NCBI GenBank assembly: GCA_017472285.1
Contig: JAFUQQ010000053.1
Coordinates: 1-35,766, forward strand
DNA from: Clostridia bacterium
GTDB taxonomy: Bacteria; Bacillota; Clostridia; Oscillospirales; CAG-272
Length of the DNA stretch: 35,766 nt
Direction: 5' to 3'
The notes beneath the pieces are model-generated. The model was not told the DNA's origin. It made no database searches and worked only from the letters and a program-made list of their open reading frames with translations. A program made the position numbers and the translations under genes. Positions 22,547 to 31,329 of this stretch are shown piece after piece. Within the stretch, counting starts at the first letter, position 1. Every line of letters starts with the position of its first letter.

Positions 22547-22715
22547 CGGAAGTCGCTGCACAGGCTTGCATAACGCACACTTTATTTTGGCGAAAATTTC
22601 TTTTGTTTCCCTTCCCGCGCTGATTACTGCTATGTGCAGACTTAAAAAGCAAAACCGTTATAAAAAAATATCTATATATTTAAAATATCACTTTTTCAGA
22701 AAGGATCTTATATTT

Positions 22716-23435
22716 ATGGCAGACAGCAAGAAGAAAATTTTGATCGTTGAGGATGAAAAAAAGATTTCTCAAGTCATTCAAGTCAATCTGATGATGGCAG
22801 GGTATGCCTGTGACGTTGCCGCAGACGGCGAAATGGGTCTGCAAATGGCACTTCGCGGCGATTATGATTTGATCTTACTTGACCTGATGCTTCCGAAACG
22901 GGACGGTTTTTCCGTTTGCCGTGAAGTCAGAAAAACACTCGATACTCCGATCATTATGGTAACAGCCAAGGAAGAACTTGATGATAAGATCATGGGGCTG
23001 GAGATCGGCGCGGATGATTACGTCACAAAACCCTTTTCCGTCAAATTGCTTCTTGCGCGTATCAAAGCCAATATCCGTCGTTATTCGGGTGAAGTTGTGG
23101 AAAACGTCACGCCCGTGGCGGCTGACGAGGATAAGATTGTGATTCGCGCGTTGGAGATTGATAATAAAAATTTCCGTGTCACCAAAAACGGCAAAGAAAT
23201 TGAACTTTCCAACAAAGAATATGAACTTTTATATTTTCTTGCATCTCATGCGGGCGAAGTTTTTGAAAGAGAAGAGCTTCTCGTCAAGGTTTGGGGTTAT
23301 GAAGGTTTTTACGGTGGTATGCGTACCGTTGACGTAACGATGTCCCGTCTGCGCGCAAAGATCGAAGATACCCCCGCCGAACCCGAATACATCATCACAA
23401 AGCGTTCCAAAGGTTATTATATTCCCAAAGAATAA
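22716..23435 (+). CDS. walR: OmpR/PhoB-type response regulator, WalR-like
   Basis: Response regulator of 239 aa. The receiver domain (1-118) has acidic residues in IVEDEKK, phospho-acceptor Asp56 in LLDLMLPKRDG, Thr in MVTAKEE and Lys in DDYVTKPF. The winged-helix domain (about 140-238) includes ELSNKEYELLYFLASHAGEVF and RTVDVTMSRLRAKIE. The WalR identity rests on context: the next genes are a large HAMP-PAS kinase and YycH/YycI-like proteins. In Firmicutes, WalR governs peptidoglycan hydrolases and cell-wall turnover. The start at 22716 follows AAGGA with 10 nt spacing. The ORF extends upstream but has no other good start. Confidence 0.85.
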   Translation: MADSKKKILIVEDEKKISQVIQVNLMMAGYACDVAADGEMGLQMALRGDYDLILLDLMLPKRDGFSVCREVRKTLDTPIIMVTAKEELDDKIMGLEIGADDYVTKPFSVKLLLARIKANIRRYSGEVVENVTPVAADEDKIVIRALEIDNKNFRVTKNGKEIELSNKEYELLYFLASHAGEVFEREELLVKVWGYEGFYGGMRTVDVTMSRLRAKIEDTPAEPEYIITKRSKGYYIPKE

Positions 23436-23451
23436 CGGAAAAGAGGACGCA

Positions 23452-25260
23452 ATGTATAAAAATCTGCATTATAAGATCATTCTGATCTTCGTTATTTTTA
23501 CAATCACGTTAATGGTTGCGATCGGCGCGATCCTGATTAGCAGTGCCAATTCTTTTTATAATAATGATTTTCTGGAGCAGATGGATACTGTTTTTGATTC
23601 GGAAGGCGCACTTTATAACGATCTGCTTGCCGCACTTGATACTTATGAATCCACGGAACGACAGAAAGAACTTCTGCGTTCTTATTCCAGCCAGCTCGGT
23701 ATCAATAAATCCCGTAACTATTATATTCTCGATGCAAACGGTTCCTATCTTGACGGCTCGGATGCCCGTCTTGGCGCGGAGCTTGAAAAAACGCCGAACC
23801 TGATCGCCGCTATGGCGGGAAAACAGGGGACGGAAAAACAATTCTGGACAGATTATATCGATTACGCAATCTTTCTTTCGGGTGCGGAAGCGGATTGTAT
23901 CATCTATATCAAAGACTTACAAACGGAAGCAAAATCCTTTTCCGTTATGATCTTTGAGATCATTGTACAAGCCTTTTTCATCGGTCTTGTTGTTGCCGTT
24001 TTGCTTTCATTCTTCCTTGCCCGTGCGATCACCGCACCCATCCAGAGCTTGACGGAAGGCGCGCAGAAGATCGCACACGGTGAATTTGAAAACGAAATCT
24101 CCATCCGTTCTGATGACGAAATCGGTATCCTTACGGAATCCTTCAATAATATGAGGGACGTTCTGAAAAATACTCTCGACGAGATTACGGGTGAAAGACA
24201 GAAATTTGAAACGCTTTTCATGTATCTGAATGACGGCGTTCTTGCTTTTGATAACAGCGGGAAACTGATACACGTCAATAAGACGGCTTGTTCGCTTTTC
24301 CGTTTGAATCCCGACGGCGCATCCGTTTTGGGTGAACATCTTGATTTTGCAAAGATGATCGATCAGCTTGAATTGGATTATGACACGATCTCCGAAAAAC
24401 AAAAAGGAAACCGTAATTTCTCCGTGCATGATGTGATCTTCGGTGAAAAAGCATTGGATATTACGTTCGCGGAATTTCGTTATATCGAACGCAATCAGGA
24501 AAAAAAGGGTACGATGTGCGTGATCCATGACAATACGAGTCGCTATGAGCTTGATAAATCCCGCAGGGAATTTGTTGCGGACGTTTCACATGAGCTTCGT
24601 ACGCCTTTGACGGGTATCAAAGGTGCTGTGGAAACCGTTCTGGAATATCCCACGCTGGATGCGGAGATGCGGGACAGCTTTCTGCATATGGCTGTGGAAG
24701 AATGCGACCGTATGACGCGTATCGTTTCCGATCTGCTCGTGCTTTCCCGATTGGATAACAAACGTACCGCATGGAAAATCGAAACCTTCTCTGCAAATAC
24801 TTTCCTTGACCATCTTTACGATGTCATGAGCGTGGAAGCGAAAAACCGTGAACACACCTTTACCAGAAAATATCCCCCTGTCATGCCTGAACTGACAGGT
24901 GACAAAGAAAAATTACAGCAGGTTCTCATCAATATCCTTTCCAACGCGATGAAATATACCCCCAACGGCGGTCATATTCTGATGGAGGCACACGCATCGG
25001 AAGAAGGTATTGCTATCTGTGTTTCTGATAACGGTATGGGGATTCCCGAAGAAGATATTCCGCGTCTTTTCGAGCGTTTTTATCGCGTGGAAAAGGCGAG
25101 AAGCTCCGATGCGGGCGGTACGGGACTCGGTCTTGCCATTGCGAAAGAAATCATTGATGCACACGGCGGTGATATCCATGTGGACAGCGTTTCCGGAGAA
25201 GGTACGAACGTCCACGTACTTCTCCCTTATGAGTCCTTGCTCAAAGAGGAGATCAAGTAA
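23452..25260 (+). CDS. walK: Sensor histidine kinase, WalK-like
   Basis: Membrane kinase of 602 aa. TM1 lies at about residues 7-28, an extracytoplasmic sensor domain at 30-160, TM2 at about 163-186, HAMP at about 187-240 (ARAITAPIQSLTEGAQKIA), and a PAS-like domain at about 255-365 (LNDGVLAFDNSGKLIHVN). The HisKA H-box is FVADVSHELRTPLTG with His near 380. HATPase motifs are ILSNAMKYTPNGG (N), DNGMGIPEED (G1), LFERFYRV (F) and GTGLGLAIA (G2), so it is complete. This TM-sensor-TM-HAMP-PAS-kinase order is that of WalK/VicK. It starts 16 nt after the regulator gene with an AGAGGA ribosome binding site. Confidence 0.9.
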   Translation: MYKNLHYKIILIFVIFTITLMVAIGAILISSANSFYNNDFLEQMDTVFDSEGALYNDLLAALDTYESTERQKELLRSYSSQLGINKSRNYYILDANGSYLDGSDARLGAELEKTPNLIAAMAGKQGTEKQFWTDYIDYAIFLSGAEADCIIYIKDLQTEAKSFSVMIFEIIVQAFFIGLVVAVLLSFFLARAITAPIQSLTEGAQKIAHGEFENEISIRSDDEIGILTESFNNMRDVLKNTLDEITGERQKFETLFMYLNDGVLAFDNSGKLIHVNKTACSLFRLNPDGASVLGEHLDFAKMIDQLELDYDTISEKQKGNRNFSVHDVIFGEKALDITFAEFRYIERNQEKKGTMCVIHDNTSRYELDKSRREFVADVSHELRTPLTGIKGAVETVLEYPTLDAEMRDSFLHMAVEECDRMTRIVSDLLVLSRLDNKRTAWKIETFSANTFLDHLYDVMSVEAKNREHTFTRKYPPVMPELTGDKEKLQQVLINILSNAMKYTPNGGHILMEAHASEEGIAICVSDNGMGIPEEDIPRLFERFYRVEKARSSDAGGTGLGLAIAKEIIDAHGGDIHVDSVSGEGTNVHVLLPYESLLKEEIK

Positions 25261-25269
25261 AAAAATCTA

Positions 25270-25499
25270 ATCTGCGGGAGCCCACGCAGGGGCTCCCCAA
25301 CCAAATAAAAAATTTGAACGAAATGAAGGCAGAGAGCACATAGGGGTGCAGGCACTGCCTGTCGTTTCTTTTGCTTCGCTTATCTTATGAATAAGGGACG
25401 TCGAGGATGTCGTCCCCTACAAAAATCTGAACGAAATAAAGGCAGAGGAACCACAGAGCGTTTCTTTTGCCAAGCTTTTCTTTTCGTAAAGAAAAGCGG
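25270..25499. repeat. Cluster of intergenic repeats between walK and the yycH-like gene
   Basis: Several units lie end to end. There is the hairpin GGGAGCCC/GGGGCTCCC (about 25275-25297), and TTTGAACGAAATGAAGGCAGAG (two strings: 25314-25335 and a near copy at 25425-25447). The hairpins TGCAGGCA/TGCCTG (25346-25361) and GGGACGTCGAGGATGTCGTCCC-like (25394-25415) follow. The last unit is 41 bp, 25459-25499, identical to 29594-29634, with the hairpin GCTTTTCTTT-TCGT-AAAGAAAAGC. It ends directly at the ribosome binding site of the next gene. Confidence 0.7.
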
Positions 25500-25506
25500 G
25501 GAGAGG

Positions 25507-26994
25507 ATGAAAATGAATCGATCTGAAAAATGGCGCGAACATCTCAGAAGTATGATTGTCGGCATACTTCTGCTCGTGCTGATCTGTCTTTGCGTCATCT
25601 ATATTTTGTCCTTCAGCGGTGTCGAGGAATTTGAATTTTCCGCGCAGGATATGGAAGCGGTCAGCAATGAATCGATACGGTATCAGTATCTTGATTATTG
25701 GAATCGTGATTTTGTTTCTCCGGCATTTATCGGTTTTTCATGGAAAAAATTGGGTGATAACGTGGGGTTTTATACGCTTGGCGGTGAAAACGAGGACGTA
25801 TATCAAAGTGTATTGCCTTTTTTTGAAAAATTGTTCGGCAAAGAAGGCGAAATGGAAAAGCTTTCACGCAATGCGGGGGAAAAACTCTTTCATTCCTTGA
25901 TGAAAGGCTCTTATATTTATCTGTCTTACGCTTGTGATCTGCCGACATCTGTGATCTGTTCTTTGACGGAAGAAGCGGATTTTTCAGGTGAATCGGGGGA
26001 ATATATCAGTGAAATTCTGATCGTGCCCGAGGAATATCTCTGGCAAACGGAGATACAAACCTTGACGGGAGAAACGGAAAAAACCGTATTATATTCCTTT
26101 TATGCCGTTGCAAGAGATCGGGCAGGCAATTATTACCGTTATTCCACGAAATTTCTGCCCAAAACCCCGACAGATATCGCTTTTCACACAAATTTTTATC
26201 TGACATATAATGAAGCAGAGGACTGTTTGCCGTATGAGTTTGCATACGTTCTGAAGCAGGATGATTTTCTGCAAAAAACAAACTTTTCCGAAAAGGTGAC
26301 AGATACGACCATCATTCCTTTAGGAAATATATCACACAGCGCGCCCGTCGTTTTCGCGGAATCCCGTATCGCAAGCGGTACGGATATGAATCCCATCCTT
26401 GAAAATTTTTATATGAATCCCGAACAAACGACCTCCTATACGGATGAAAACGGCGTTATTTTTTATTTTGATGAAGGGCAGACCGTCAGCGTTGCGCCGG
26501 GCGGTACGTTGCATTATTCTTCACACGGTCCGCAAGGAATCTCCTTGGAAACAGTTTTTGGTTGGCATACGGGTGAAAAGGAATATGCTTTTTTTGATTA
26601 TCTCGGCGCGGCTCTGATCGCTTCGCATCAATTGAAAGATGCACATTCAAAAACGAACTGCAAGCTTTATCTCGCGGGGATCGATTATGACGGAGAAGCC
26701 CTGACGATCCGTTTTGGTTATGCCGCGGGGGGATTTCCTTTGTATTTCAACGGAGAAAAAACAATCATGTCCTTTACGTTTTCGGGGGATATGATGCAAA
26801 GCGCGGAATACCGTTTCTGGACGGTGCATATGACCGCACTTGTCAGCGAAGCCCCCGATTTTCTTCTGACCTTACGCGCGCATCTTGACGTTGCGGATGA
26901 ACAGAAACGATACTTTTACGGATATTATTTTTCTAAAGAGCGTTCCCGCGTCGGTATTGATGTCCTCAGTATACCGCAAACGGAAAAGGAGTGA
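25507..26994 (+). CDS. YycH-like regulatory membrane protein
   Basis: Protein of 495 aa with a short cytoplasmic N-terminus, one membrane helix (about residues 16-38, MIVGILLLVLICLCVIYIL) and a large extracytoplasmic domain. Sequence similarity to YycH (WalH) is not obvious by eye. The assignment rests on topology, length and position third after walR-walK and directly before a YycI-like gene. In Bacillus, YycH and YycI form a membrane complex that restrains WalK. The start is ambiguous: ATG at 25507 or ATG at 25513, the latter having the better-spaced GAGAGG. A longer upstream reading frame runs through intergenic repeat sequence and is not credible. The stop is 6 nt before the next gene. 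Confidence 0.68.
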   Translation: MKMNRSEKWREHLRSMIVGILLLVLICLCVIYILSFSGVEEFEFSAQDMEAVSNESIRYQYLDYWNRDFVSPAFIGFSWKKLGDNVGFYTLGGENEDVYQSVLPFFEKLFGKEGEMEKLSRNAGEKLFHSLMKGSYIYLSYACDLPTSVICSLTEEADFSGESGEYISEILIVPEEYLWQTEIQTLTGETEKTVLYSFYAVARDRAGNYYRYSTKFLPKTPTDIAFHTNFYLTYNEAEDCLPYEFAYVLKQDDFLQKTNFSEKVTDTTIIPLGNISHSAPVVFAESRIASGTDMNPILENFYMNPEQTTSYTDENGVIFYFDEGQTVSVAPGGTLHYSSHGPQGISLETVFGWHTGEKEYAFFDYLGAALIASHQLKDAHSKTNCKLYLAGIDYDGEALTIRFGYAAGGFPLYFNGEKTIMSFTFSGDMMQSAEYRFWTVHMTALVSEAPDFLLTLRAHLDVADEQKRYFYGYYFSKERSRVGIDVLSIPQTEKE

Positions 26995-27000
26995 TCGGTC

Positions 27001-27906
27001 ATGAGCTGGAAAAATCTGAAGATCTTTGCGATCATCACACTTCTTGTGATGGATATCGTTTTTGCTTTTTTTGTGATCGAACGCAGATATTCCGTTTCTT
27101 ATTATGACGATACGCTGATCGATTCCGCGATCACCGTTTTTTCTGCAAGTGATCTGCACGTTGATCGCTCTTTCCTGGAAGCGAAAAAGAAGATGCCCGC
27201 TGTTTATACGGGCAAGATTACGTCCACTTTATTTTCCGAGGTGACGGAAGCCATGGAACGCGGCGGTTATCAGATACAGGAAGATACGGGTGGGATGCGT
27301 TTTGTGGGTGAAACCGATGAATTTTTCTTCGGCAATGATTTTATTTTCACATATATTTCCGCGGAAGGAATAAAGCTCCCTTCCGTACTTCTGGAAGAAG
27401 GGCTTTGGGTCGCGCTTTCGGACGGAGAGGAAAAGACTTCCGTCTTTCAGACAGCCATCGATTTTCTGAAAAGCAAAGCTTTGATTTCTGATACGTTCGC
27501 GCATTATTCCTATGATATTTCCTGTCGTTACGTTTATCGTTTGGGTGGAAATTATATCGTCCATCTCATACAGAGTGTGGATGGCATGGCTTTGGAATCG
27601 GGGCTTTATCTTCTGATCTCCGATGGCAACGTGACCTGCGCGGACGGGACATTTTCCATTTTGCTTCCCAAGGATAAAAAAAGCGCGGAAAATGCGGATC
27701 TTCTGAATATTCTTTTCGCGGAAAAAGCATATATCGCTTCTCTTGACAAAAATACTTCCGATTATACCGTTTCCGATATTTCGTATTCTTACGGCTTATA
27801 TTTCGATTCGGATGATACCTTTTATCTGATTCCGCTCTGTAAGATCACATATCTGAACGGCGAAGAACGTGTCTATAATTTCGTTTCGGGAAAACTTTAT
27901 GCATGA
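27001..27906 (+). CDS. yycI: YycI-like two-component regulatory membrane protein
   Basis: Protein of 301 aa. The N-terminus MSWKNLKIFAIITLLVMDI fits the YycI pattern (short basic segment with Trp, then one membrane helix with Asp or Asn near its end). The remainder is extracytoplasmic and ends with FYLIPLCKITYLNGEERVYNF, also typical of the family. In Bacillus and Staphylococcus YycI partners YycH to tune WalK. AAGGAG lies 9-10 nt before the ATG. It is the last gene of the walR-walK-yycH-yycI order; the MBL-fold yycJ and htrA that often follow are absent and murA comes next. Confidence 0.72.
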   Translation: MSWKNLKIFAIITLLVMDIVFAFFVIERRYSVSYYDDTLIDSAITVFSASDLHVDRSFLEAKKKMPAVYTGKITSTLFSEVTEAMERGGYQIQEDTGGMRFVGETDEFFFGNDFIFTYISAEGIKLPSVLLEEGLWVALSDGEEKTSVFQTAIDFLKSKALISDTFAHYSYDISCRYVYRLGGNYIVHLIQSVDGMALESGLYLLISDGNVTCADGTFSILLPKDKKSAENADLLNILFAEKAYIASLDKNTSDYTVSDISYSYGLYFDSDDTFYLIPLCKITYLNGEERVYNFVSGKLYA

Positions 27907-27951
27907 TTGTTTCCGATACGAAAAAAATTTAAAAAATTTTTTACAAAATTA

Positions 27952-27980
27952 TTGGAATTTTCAATAGAATATGCTATACT
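27952..27980 (+). promoter_or_regulatory. Promoter upstream of murA
   Basis: TTGGAA (27952-27957), 17 bases, TATACT (27975-27980). Transcription would begin near 27987, giving a leader of about 200 nt before murA. In that leader GGAGA precedes a six-codon ORF (28007-28027) and AAAAGGA precedes the ORF at 28054. Confidence 0.6.
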
Positions 27981-28053
27981 TTAATTAAAAAATTTGGAGA
28001 AATTGAATGATGACGCGTTCATCATAAAGAAAATATAAAAAGGACAGCAAGAT

Positions 28054-28205
28054 ATGGAGGGCAGCGCCTTTCATGTCCCTGCCCATCCCCGTGCGGAACG
28101 GATGTCATAAGGGAAGACATCGCGCGCGGCGGCATTTCCGGCGAACACGGTTCGCAGAAATTTCAGCAAGAACGGGAGTATTTATTTTTATGGAAAAAAT
28201 TATAG
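28054..28205 (+). pseudogene. Possible small frameshifted gene in the murA leader
   Basis: ATG at 28054, preceded by AAAAGGA with 9 nt spacing, opens MEGSAFHVPAHPRAERMS and stops at 28110. In another frame directly after, 28113-28205 reads EDIARGGISGEHGSQKFQQE and continues about 10 residues, overlapping the murA start. Both parts use codons like neighbouring genes, so one small protein of about 48 aa broken by a one-base shift is possible. A leader peptide or chance are alternatives. No family recognised. Confidence 0.3.
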
Positions 28206-29479
28206 TGGAAGGCGGTTTTCCGCTGCACGGAAGGGTCGAGATCAGCGGCATGAAAAACGCCGCAGTCGCAGTGATCCTTGCAAGCGCAGTCACGGGCGAT
28301 GTCTGCGTCATTGATAATCTGCCGAATATCAGCGACGTTACCCATTGCCTCAAGATCCTTGAAAGCATCGGCGCAAGGATCCGCGTGATCTCCAAGGATG
28401 CTGTGGAGATCGATACCAGAAGCATCAGGGACGCAGAACCCCCGATGGAACTCGTCCGCAAGATCCGCGCCTCGTATTATCTCGCGGGTGCATTGCTCGG
28501 CAGATTTGGAAGAGCAAAAGTCGGTCTTCCCGGCGGATGCGATTTCGGTGTACGTCCTATTGACCTTCACGTGAAAGCTTTTGAAGCACTCGGTGCGGAA
28601 GTAACGGTCGGCGGCGGCTGTCTGGAAGCCGTTGCGAAAGACGGACTTCTTGCAAACAGTATCTATTTCGACTGCTGTTCCGTTGGCGCAACGATCAATA
28701 CGATCATTGCGGCAGTTCTCGCAAAAGGCTCTACCATCATTGAAAACGCGGCAAGAGAACCGCATATCGTTGACCTTGCCAACTTCCTCAACGCTTGTGG
28801 TGCGGATATCCGCGGCGCAGGTACGAATATCATTAAGATCAACGGTGTCGAACGTCTGCACGGTTGTGAATATTCCATCATCCCCGATATGATCGAGGCG
28901 GGTACGTTCATGGTCGCGGCAGCCGCAACAAAGGGAAATCTTTACATAGATAACGTCATTCCCAAACACCTTGAGACCCTCTCGGCAAAGATGCGCGAAA
29001 TGGGAATTACTGTGGAAGAATATGACGAAGCGGTTTCCGTCGTTTATACGGATACTATGAAGCCCGTCAATGTCAAAACACTTCCTTATCCCGGTTTTCC
29101 GACGGATATGAATCCGCAAATGGCGGTTCTGCTCTGTCTTGCGAACGGCGCAAGCACACTTTCCGAAACGATCTGGAGCAACCGCTTCCGCTATGTCGAT
29201 GAATTGCAGCGTATGGGCGCAAGGATTAGAGTCGAGGATAAGACGGCATTTTTTGAAGGCAATACCGTATTTACCCCCGCGACCGTAAAGGCTGTCGATC
29301 TTCGCGCGGGCGCGGCTATGGTCATTGCGGCATTGGCAACCAATGGCAGAACCGAAATTGAAGAGATCGCTCTGATCGAACGCGGCTACGTTGATATCGT
29401 TGAAAAATTCCGCGGTGTCGGAGCGAATATCCGTAAGGCTTATTTCCCTGATAGCACTAAACAGGCAAACGTATCTTGA
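28190..29479 (+). CDS. murA: UDP-N-acetylglucosamine 1-carboxyvinyltransferase MurA
   Basis: First committed enzyme of peptidoglycan synthesis, transferring enolpyruvate from PEP to UDP-GlcNAc in the cytoplasm. Length 429 aa is normal. The N-terminus MEKIIVEGGFPLHGRVEISGMKNAAV (seen in pieces) is typical, with the substrate Lys in GMKNA. The active-site loop Cys is kept in PGGCDFGVRPIDLH (Cys117), so fosfomycin sensitivity is expected at this enzyme. FPTDMNPQMAVLL and ETIWSNRFRYVDEL are further family signatures. The start at 28190 has a distant GGGAG (about 12 nt); no better in-frame start exists because family alignment begins here. A palindromic terminator follows. Confidence 0.96.
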   Translation: MEKIIVEGGFPLHGRVEISGMKNAAVAVILASAVTGDVCVIDNLPNISDVTHCLKILESIGARIRVISKDAVEIDTRSIRDAEPPMELVRKIRASYYLAGALLGRFGRAKVGLPGGCDFGVRPIDLHVKAFEALGAEVTVGGGCLEAVAKDGLLANSIYFDCCSVGATINTIIAAVLAKGSTIIENAAREPHIVDLANFLNACGADIRGAGTNIIKINGVERLHGCEYSIIPDMIEAGTFMVAAAATKGNLYIDNVIPKHLETLSAKMREMGITVEEYDEAVSVVYTDTMKPVNVKTLPYPGFPTDMNPQMAVLLCLANGASTLSETIWSNRFRYVDELQRMGARIRVEDKTAFFEGNTVFTPATVKAVDLRAGAAMVIAALATNGRTEIEEIALIERGYVDIVEKFRGVGANIRKAYFPDSTKQANVS

Positions 29480-29489
29480 TCGGAATTGC

Positions 29490-29520
29490 AGGGCAGAAAA
29501 TATTTTCTGCCCTTTGTTCT
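29490..29520 (+). terminator. Terminator of murA
   Basis: Perfect 24-bp palindrome AGGGCAGAAAAT/ATTTTCTGCCCT (29490-29513) followed by TTGTTCTT. Confidence 0.8.
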
Positions 29521-29593
29521 TAGCCCGGTAAATATAACAAAACAGCAGACGAATCTAAAATTTGCATAAAAATAAAGCAAGAGGGACACAGTT

Positions 29594-29634
29594 CGTTTCT
29601 TTTGCCAAGCTTTTCTTTTCGTAAAGAAAAGCGG
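29594..29634 (+). repeat. 41-bp hairpin repeat before sdaAB
   Basis: Identical over 41 bp to 25459-25499, with hairpin GCTTTTCTTT-TCGT-AAAGAAAAGC at 29609-29632. It ends right at the AAAGGA ribosome binding site of sdaAB, so it lies in that gene's leader. Confidence 0.8.
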
Positions 29635-29646
29635 AAAGGAATATCT

Positions 29647-30324
29647 ATGAGAGAACTCAGCGTATTTGATATCATCGGTCCGATCATGATCGGACCTTCC
29701 AGCTCGCATACGGCAGGTGCTCTGAAGATCGCCCGCGTTGCGAGAATGCTTGCGAAAACAAAGATCGTAAGCGCGCATTTCCAATTATACGGTTCTTTCG
29801 CAACAACCTATAAGGGACACGGTACGGATCGTGCGCTCGTCGGCGGTATCCTCGGTTTTGAAACGGATGATTACCGTATCCGCGAGTCTTTCCAACTTGC
29901 AAAAGAAGCGGGGATCGAGATCATTTTCATGGAAATGGAGATGGAAACGGACACCAATATGCATCCGAATACCGTCGATATCATCGTAACGGAAGAAGAC
30001 GGTACGGTATCCTCTTTGCGCGGTGCATCTGTCGGCGGCGGTGAGATCGAAATTACCCGTATCAACGGTTGTGAGATCAAATTCTCGGGCAAGAACAATG
30101 CTGTCATCATTCAGCAGATCGACAGACCCGGTGTTCTTGCTTCGATCACCAAAGTATTTGAAGTATTTGACGTTAATATCAGTTCCATGAGCGTATTCAG
30201 TAAGGAAAAAGGCGGAGCTGCATTCTCCGTGCTGGAAATTGACGGTCATCTGCCTGAGGTTGGTATGGAAGCACTTCTCCGTCAGCCGAATATCGTTTCC
30301 GCTGTTTATATCAAAGTCAAATAA
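29647..30324 (+). CDS. sdaAB: L-serine ammonia-lyase, iron-sulfur-dependent, beta subunit
   Basis: Beta subunit of the two-subunit [4Fe-4S] L-serine dehydratase, which converts serine to pyruvate and ammonia. 225 aa. Residues about 1-140 form the SDH beta domain: FDIIGPIMIGPSSSHTAGA at the N-terminus, GSFATTYKGHGTDRALVGG, and MHPNTV. The C-terminal 75 residues form an ACT domain (DRPGVLASITKVFEVFDVNI), which in this family may bind serine. The start at 29647 follows AAAGGA by 6 nt; upstream in-frame sequence is the hairpin repeat and is not coding. The alpha subunit gene follows after 14 nt. Confidence 0.97.
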   Translation: MRELSVFDIIGPIMIGPSSSHTAGALKIARVARMLAKTKIVSAHFQLYGSFATTYKGHGTDRALVGGILGFETDDYRIRESFQLAKEAGIEIIFMEMEMETDTNMHPNTVDIIVTEEDGTVSSLRGASVGGGEIEITRINGCEIKFSGKNNAVIIQQIDRPGVLASITKVFEVFDVNISSMSVFSKEKGGAAFSVLEIDGHLPEVGMEALLRQPNIVSAVYIKVK

Positions 30325-30338
30325 GGAGGACGTAAAGA

Positions 30339-31244
30339 ATGGCAAAAAAGATGGATTTTACAAATGCTGCGGAACTCCTTGAGATCTGTAAAAAACGCAG
30401 AAAAACGATCTCTGAAGTCATGCTTGCCCGTGAGGTCGAAAAATTTGAAACCACACCCGAAGAAGCAAAAGCGCGTATGCTCAAGACCCTGAATGTCATG
30501 AGAGAAAGCGTTGCCCGTTCGCAAACAGAAGATATGAAGCTCCTCGGCGGTTATATCGGCGGCGAAAGCAAAGATATGTTAAGACGTATCAAGGAAAAAG
30601 GCGCGATGAGCGGGATGATCTCCCGTGCCTCCGCTTATGCCATGGGTGTCCTTGAATGGAATGCTTCCATGGGTCGTATCGTTGCCGCGCCCACGGCGGG
30701 TTCTTCCGGTGTCCTCCCCGGTATCCTCGTCGCTCTTGAAGAAATCTATGAATTTGATGATGAAGCTCTCGTCCGTGCACTCTTTAATGCGGGTGCTGTC
30801 GGCTATATCATCGGCAGAAACGCGACTCTTTCGGGTGCGGAAGGCGGTTGTCAGGCAGAAGTCGGCGCAGCATCTGCTATGGCAGCTTCCATGATCTGTG
30901 AACTCTTTGGCGGTACACCCGACGTTTGTCTTGCCGCGGCAGGCGATGCGATTGGCAATATCCTTGGTCTTGTCTGTGACCCGATCGGCGGTCTTGTTGA
31001 ATCTCCCTGTCAGAAACGTAACGCAATGGGGGCTGCCAATGCCATCGTTGCGGCAGAAATCGCGCTCGCGACCGATGGCAGAACCCTCGTTCCTTTCGAT
31101 GAAGTTGTTGCTGTTATGTACAACGTCGGCAGAAGCATCCCTTATCAGCTCCGTGAAACCGCTCTCGGCGGTCTTGCGACGGCTCCCAGTGTCAAAAATC
31201 TGAAGCCCGGTTCCGCTTGTGCCGCTTGCGGCGGCTGCAAGTGA
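30339..31244 (+). CDS. sdaAA: L-serine ammonia-lyase, iron-sulfur-dependent, alpha subunit
   Basis: Alpha, catalytic subunit of the serine dehydratase, 301 aa, about the usual length. Family stretches include AAPTAGSSGVLPG, GAVGYIIGRNATLSGAEGG (in pieces), CQAEVGAASAMAA and CDPIGGLVESPC. The C-terminus ends CAACGGCK. The cysteines in CQAEVG, CDPIGG, ESPC and the tail are candidates for cluster binding, as in characterised clostridial enzymes. It starts with a strong AAGGAGG ribosome binding site and is co-transcribed with sdaAB. Confidence 0.97.
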   Translation: MAKKMDFTNAAELLEICKKRRKTISEVMLAREVEKFETTPEEAKARMLKTLNVMRESVARSQTEDMKLLGGYIGGESKDMLRRIKEKGAMSGMISRASAYAMGVLEWNASMGRIVAAPTAGSSGVLPGILVALEEIYEFDDEALVRALFNAGAVGYIIGRNATLSGAEGGCQAEVGAASAMAASMICELFGGTPDVCLAAAGDAIGNILGLVCDPIGGLVESPCQKRNAMGAANAIVAAEIALATDGRTLVPFDEVVAVMYNVGRSIPYQLRETALGGLATAPSVKNLKPGSACAACGGCK

Positions 31245-31306
31245 TTGGGGCGGCTGCCCCAAACCCCGCTCGGACTGCCGCCCGAACCCGCTTGGGAACG
31301 TATCCC

Positions 31307-31329
31307 CAAACCCCAATATGAAGGGGTTT
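31307..31329 (+). terminator. Terminator after sdaAA
   Basis: AAACCCC (31307-31313) pairs with GGGGTTT (31322-31328), followed by TTC. Upstream, 31245-31306 is a GC-rich degenerate repeat (GGGGCGGCTGCCCC, AACCCCGC, AACCCGC) related to that at 15007-15060. From 31330 to 31470 no gene or other structure was recognised apart from GGCGGCGATGTCGCCGC at about 31446-31461. Confidence 0.6.

Noticed and set aside
25387..25506. N-terminal extension of the YycH-like protein
   Set aside because: The extra 40 codons are translated intergenic repeat (containing the 41-bp hairpin unit), not conserved protein.
28163..29119. A 318-codon open frame antisense to murA
   Set aside because: Shadow of murA with no motifs or ribosome binding site.
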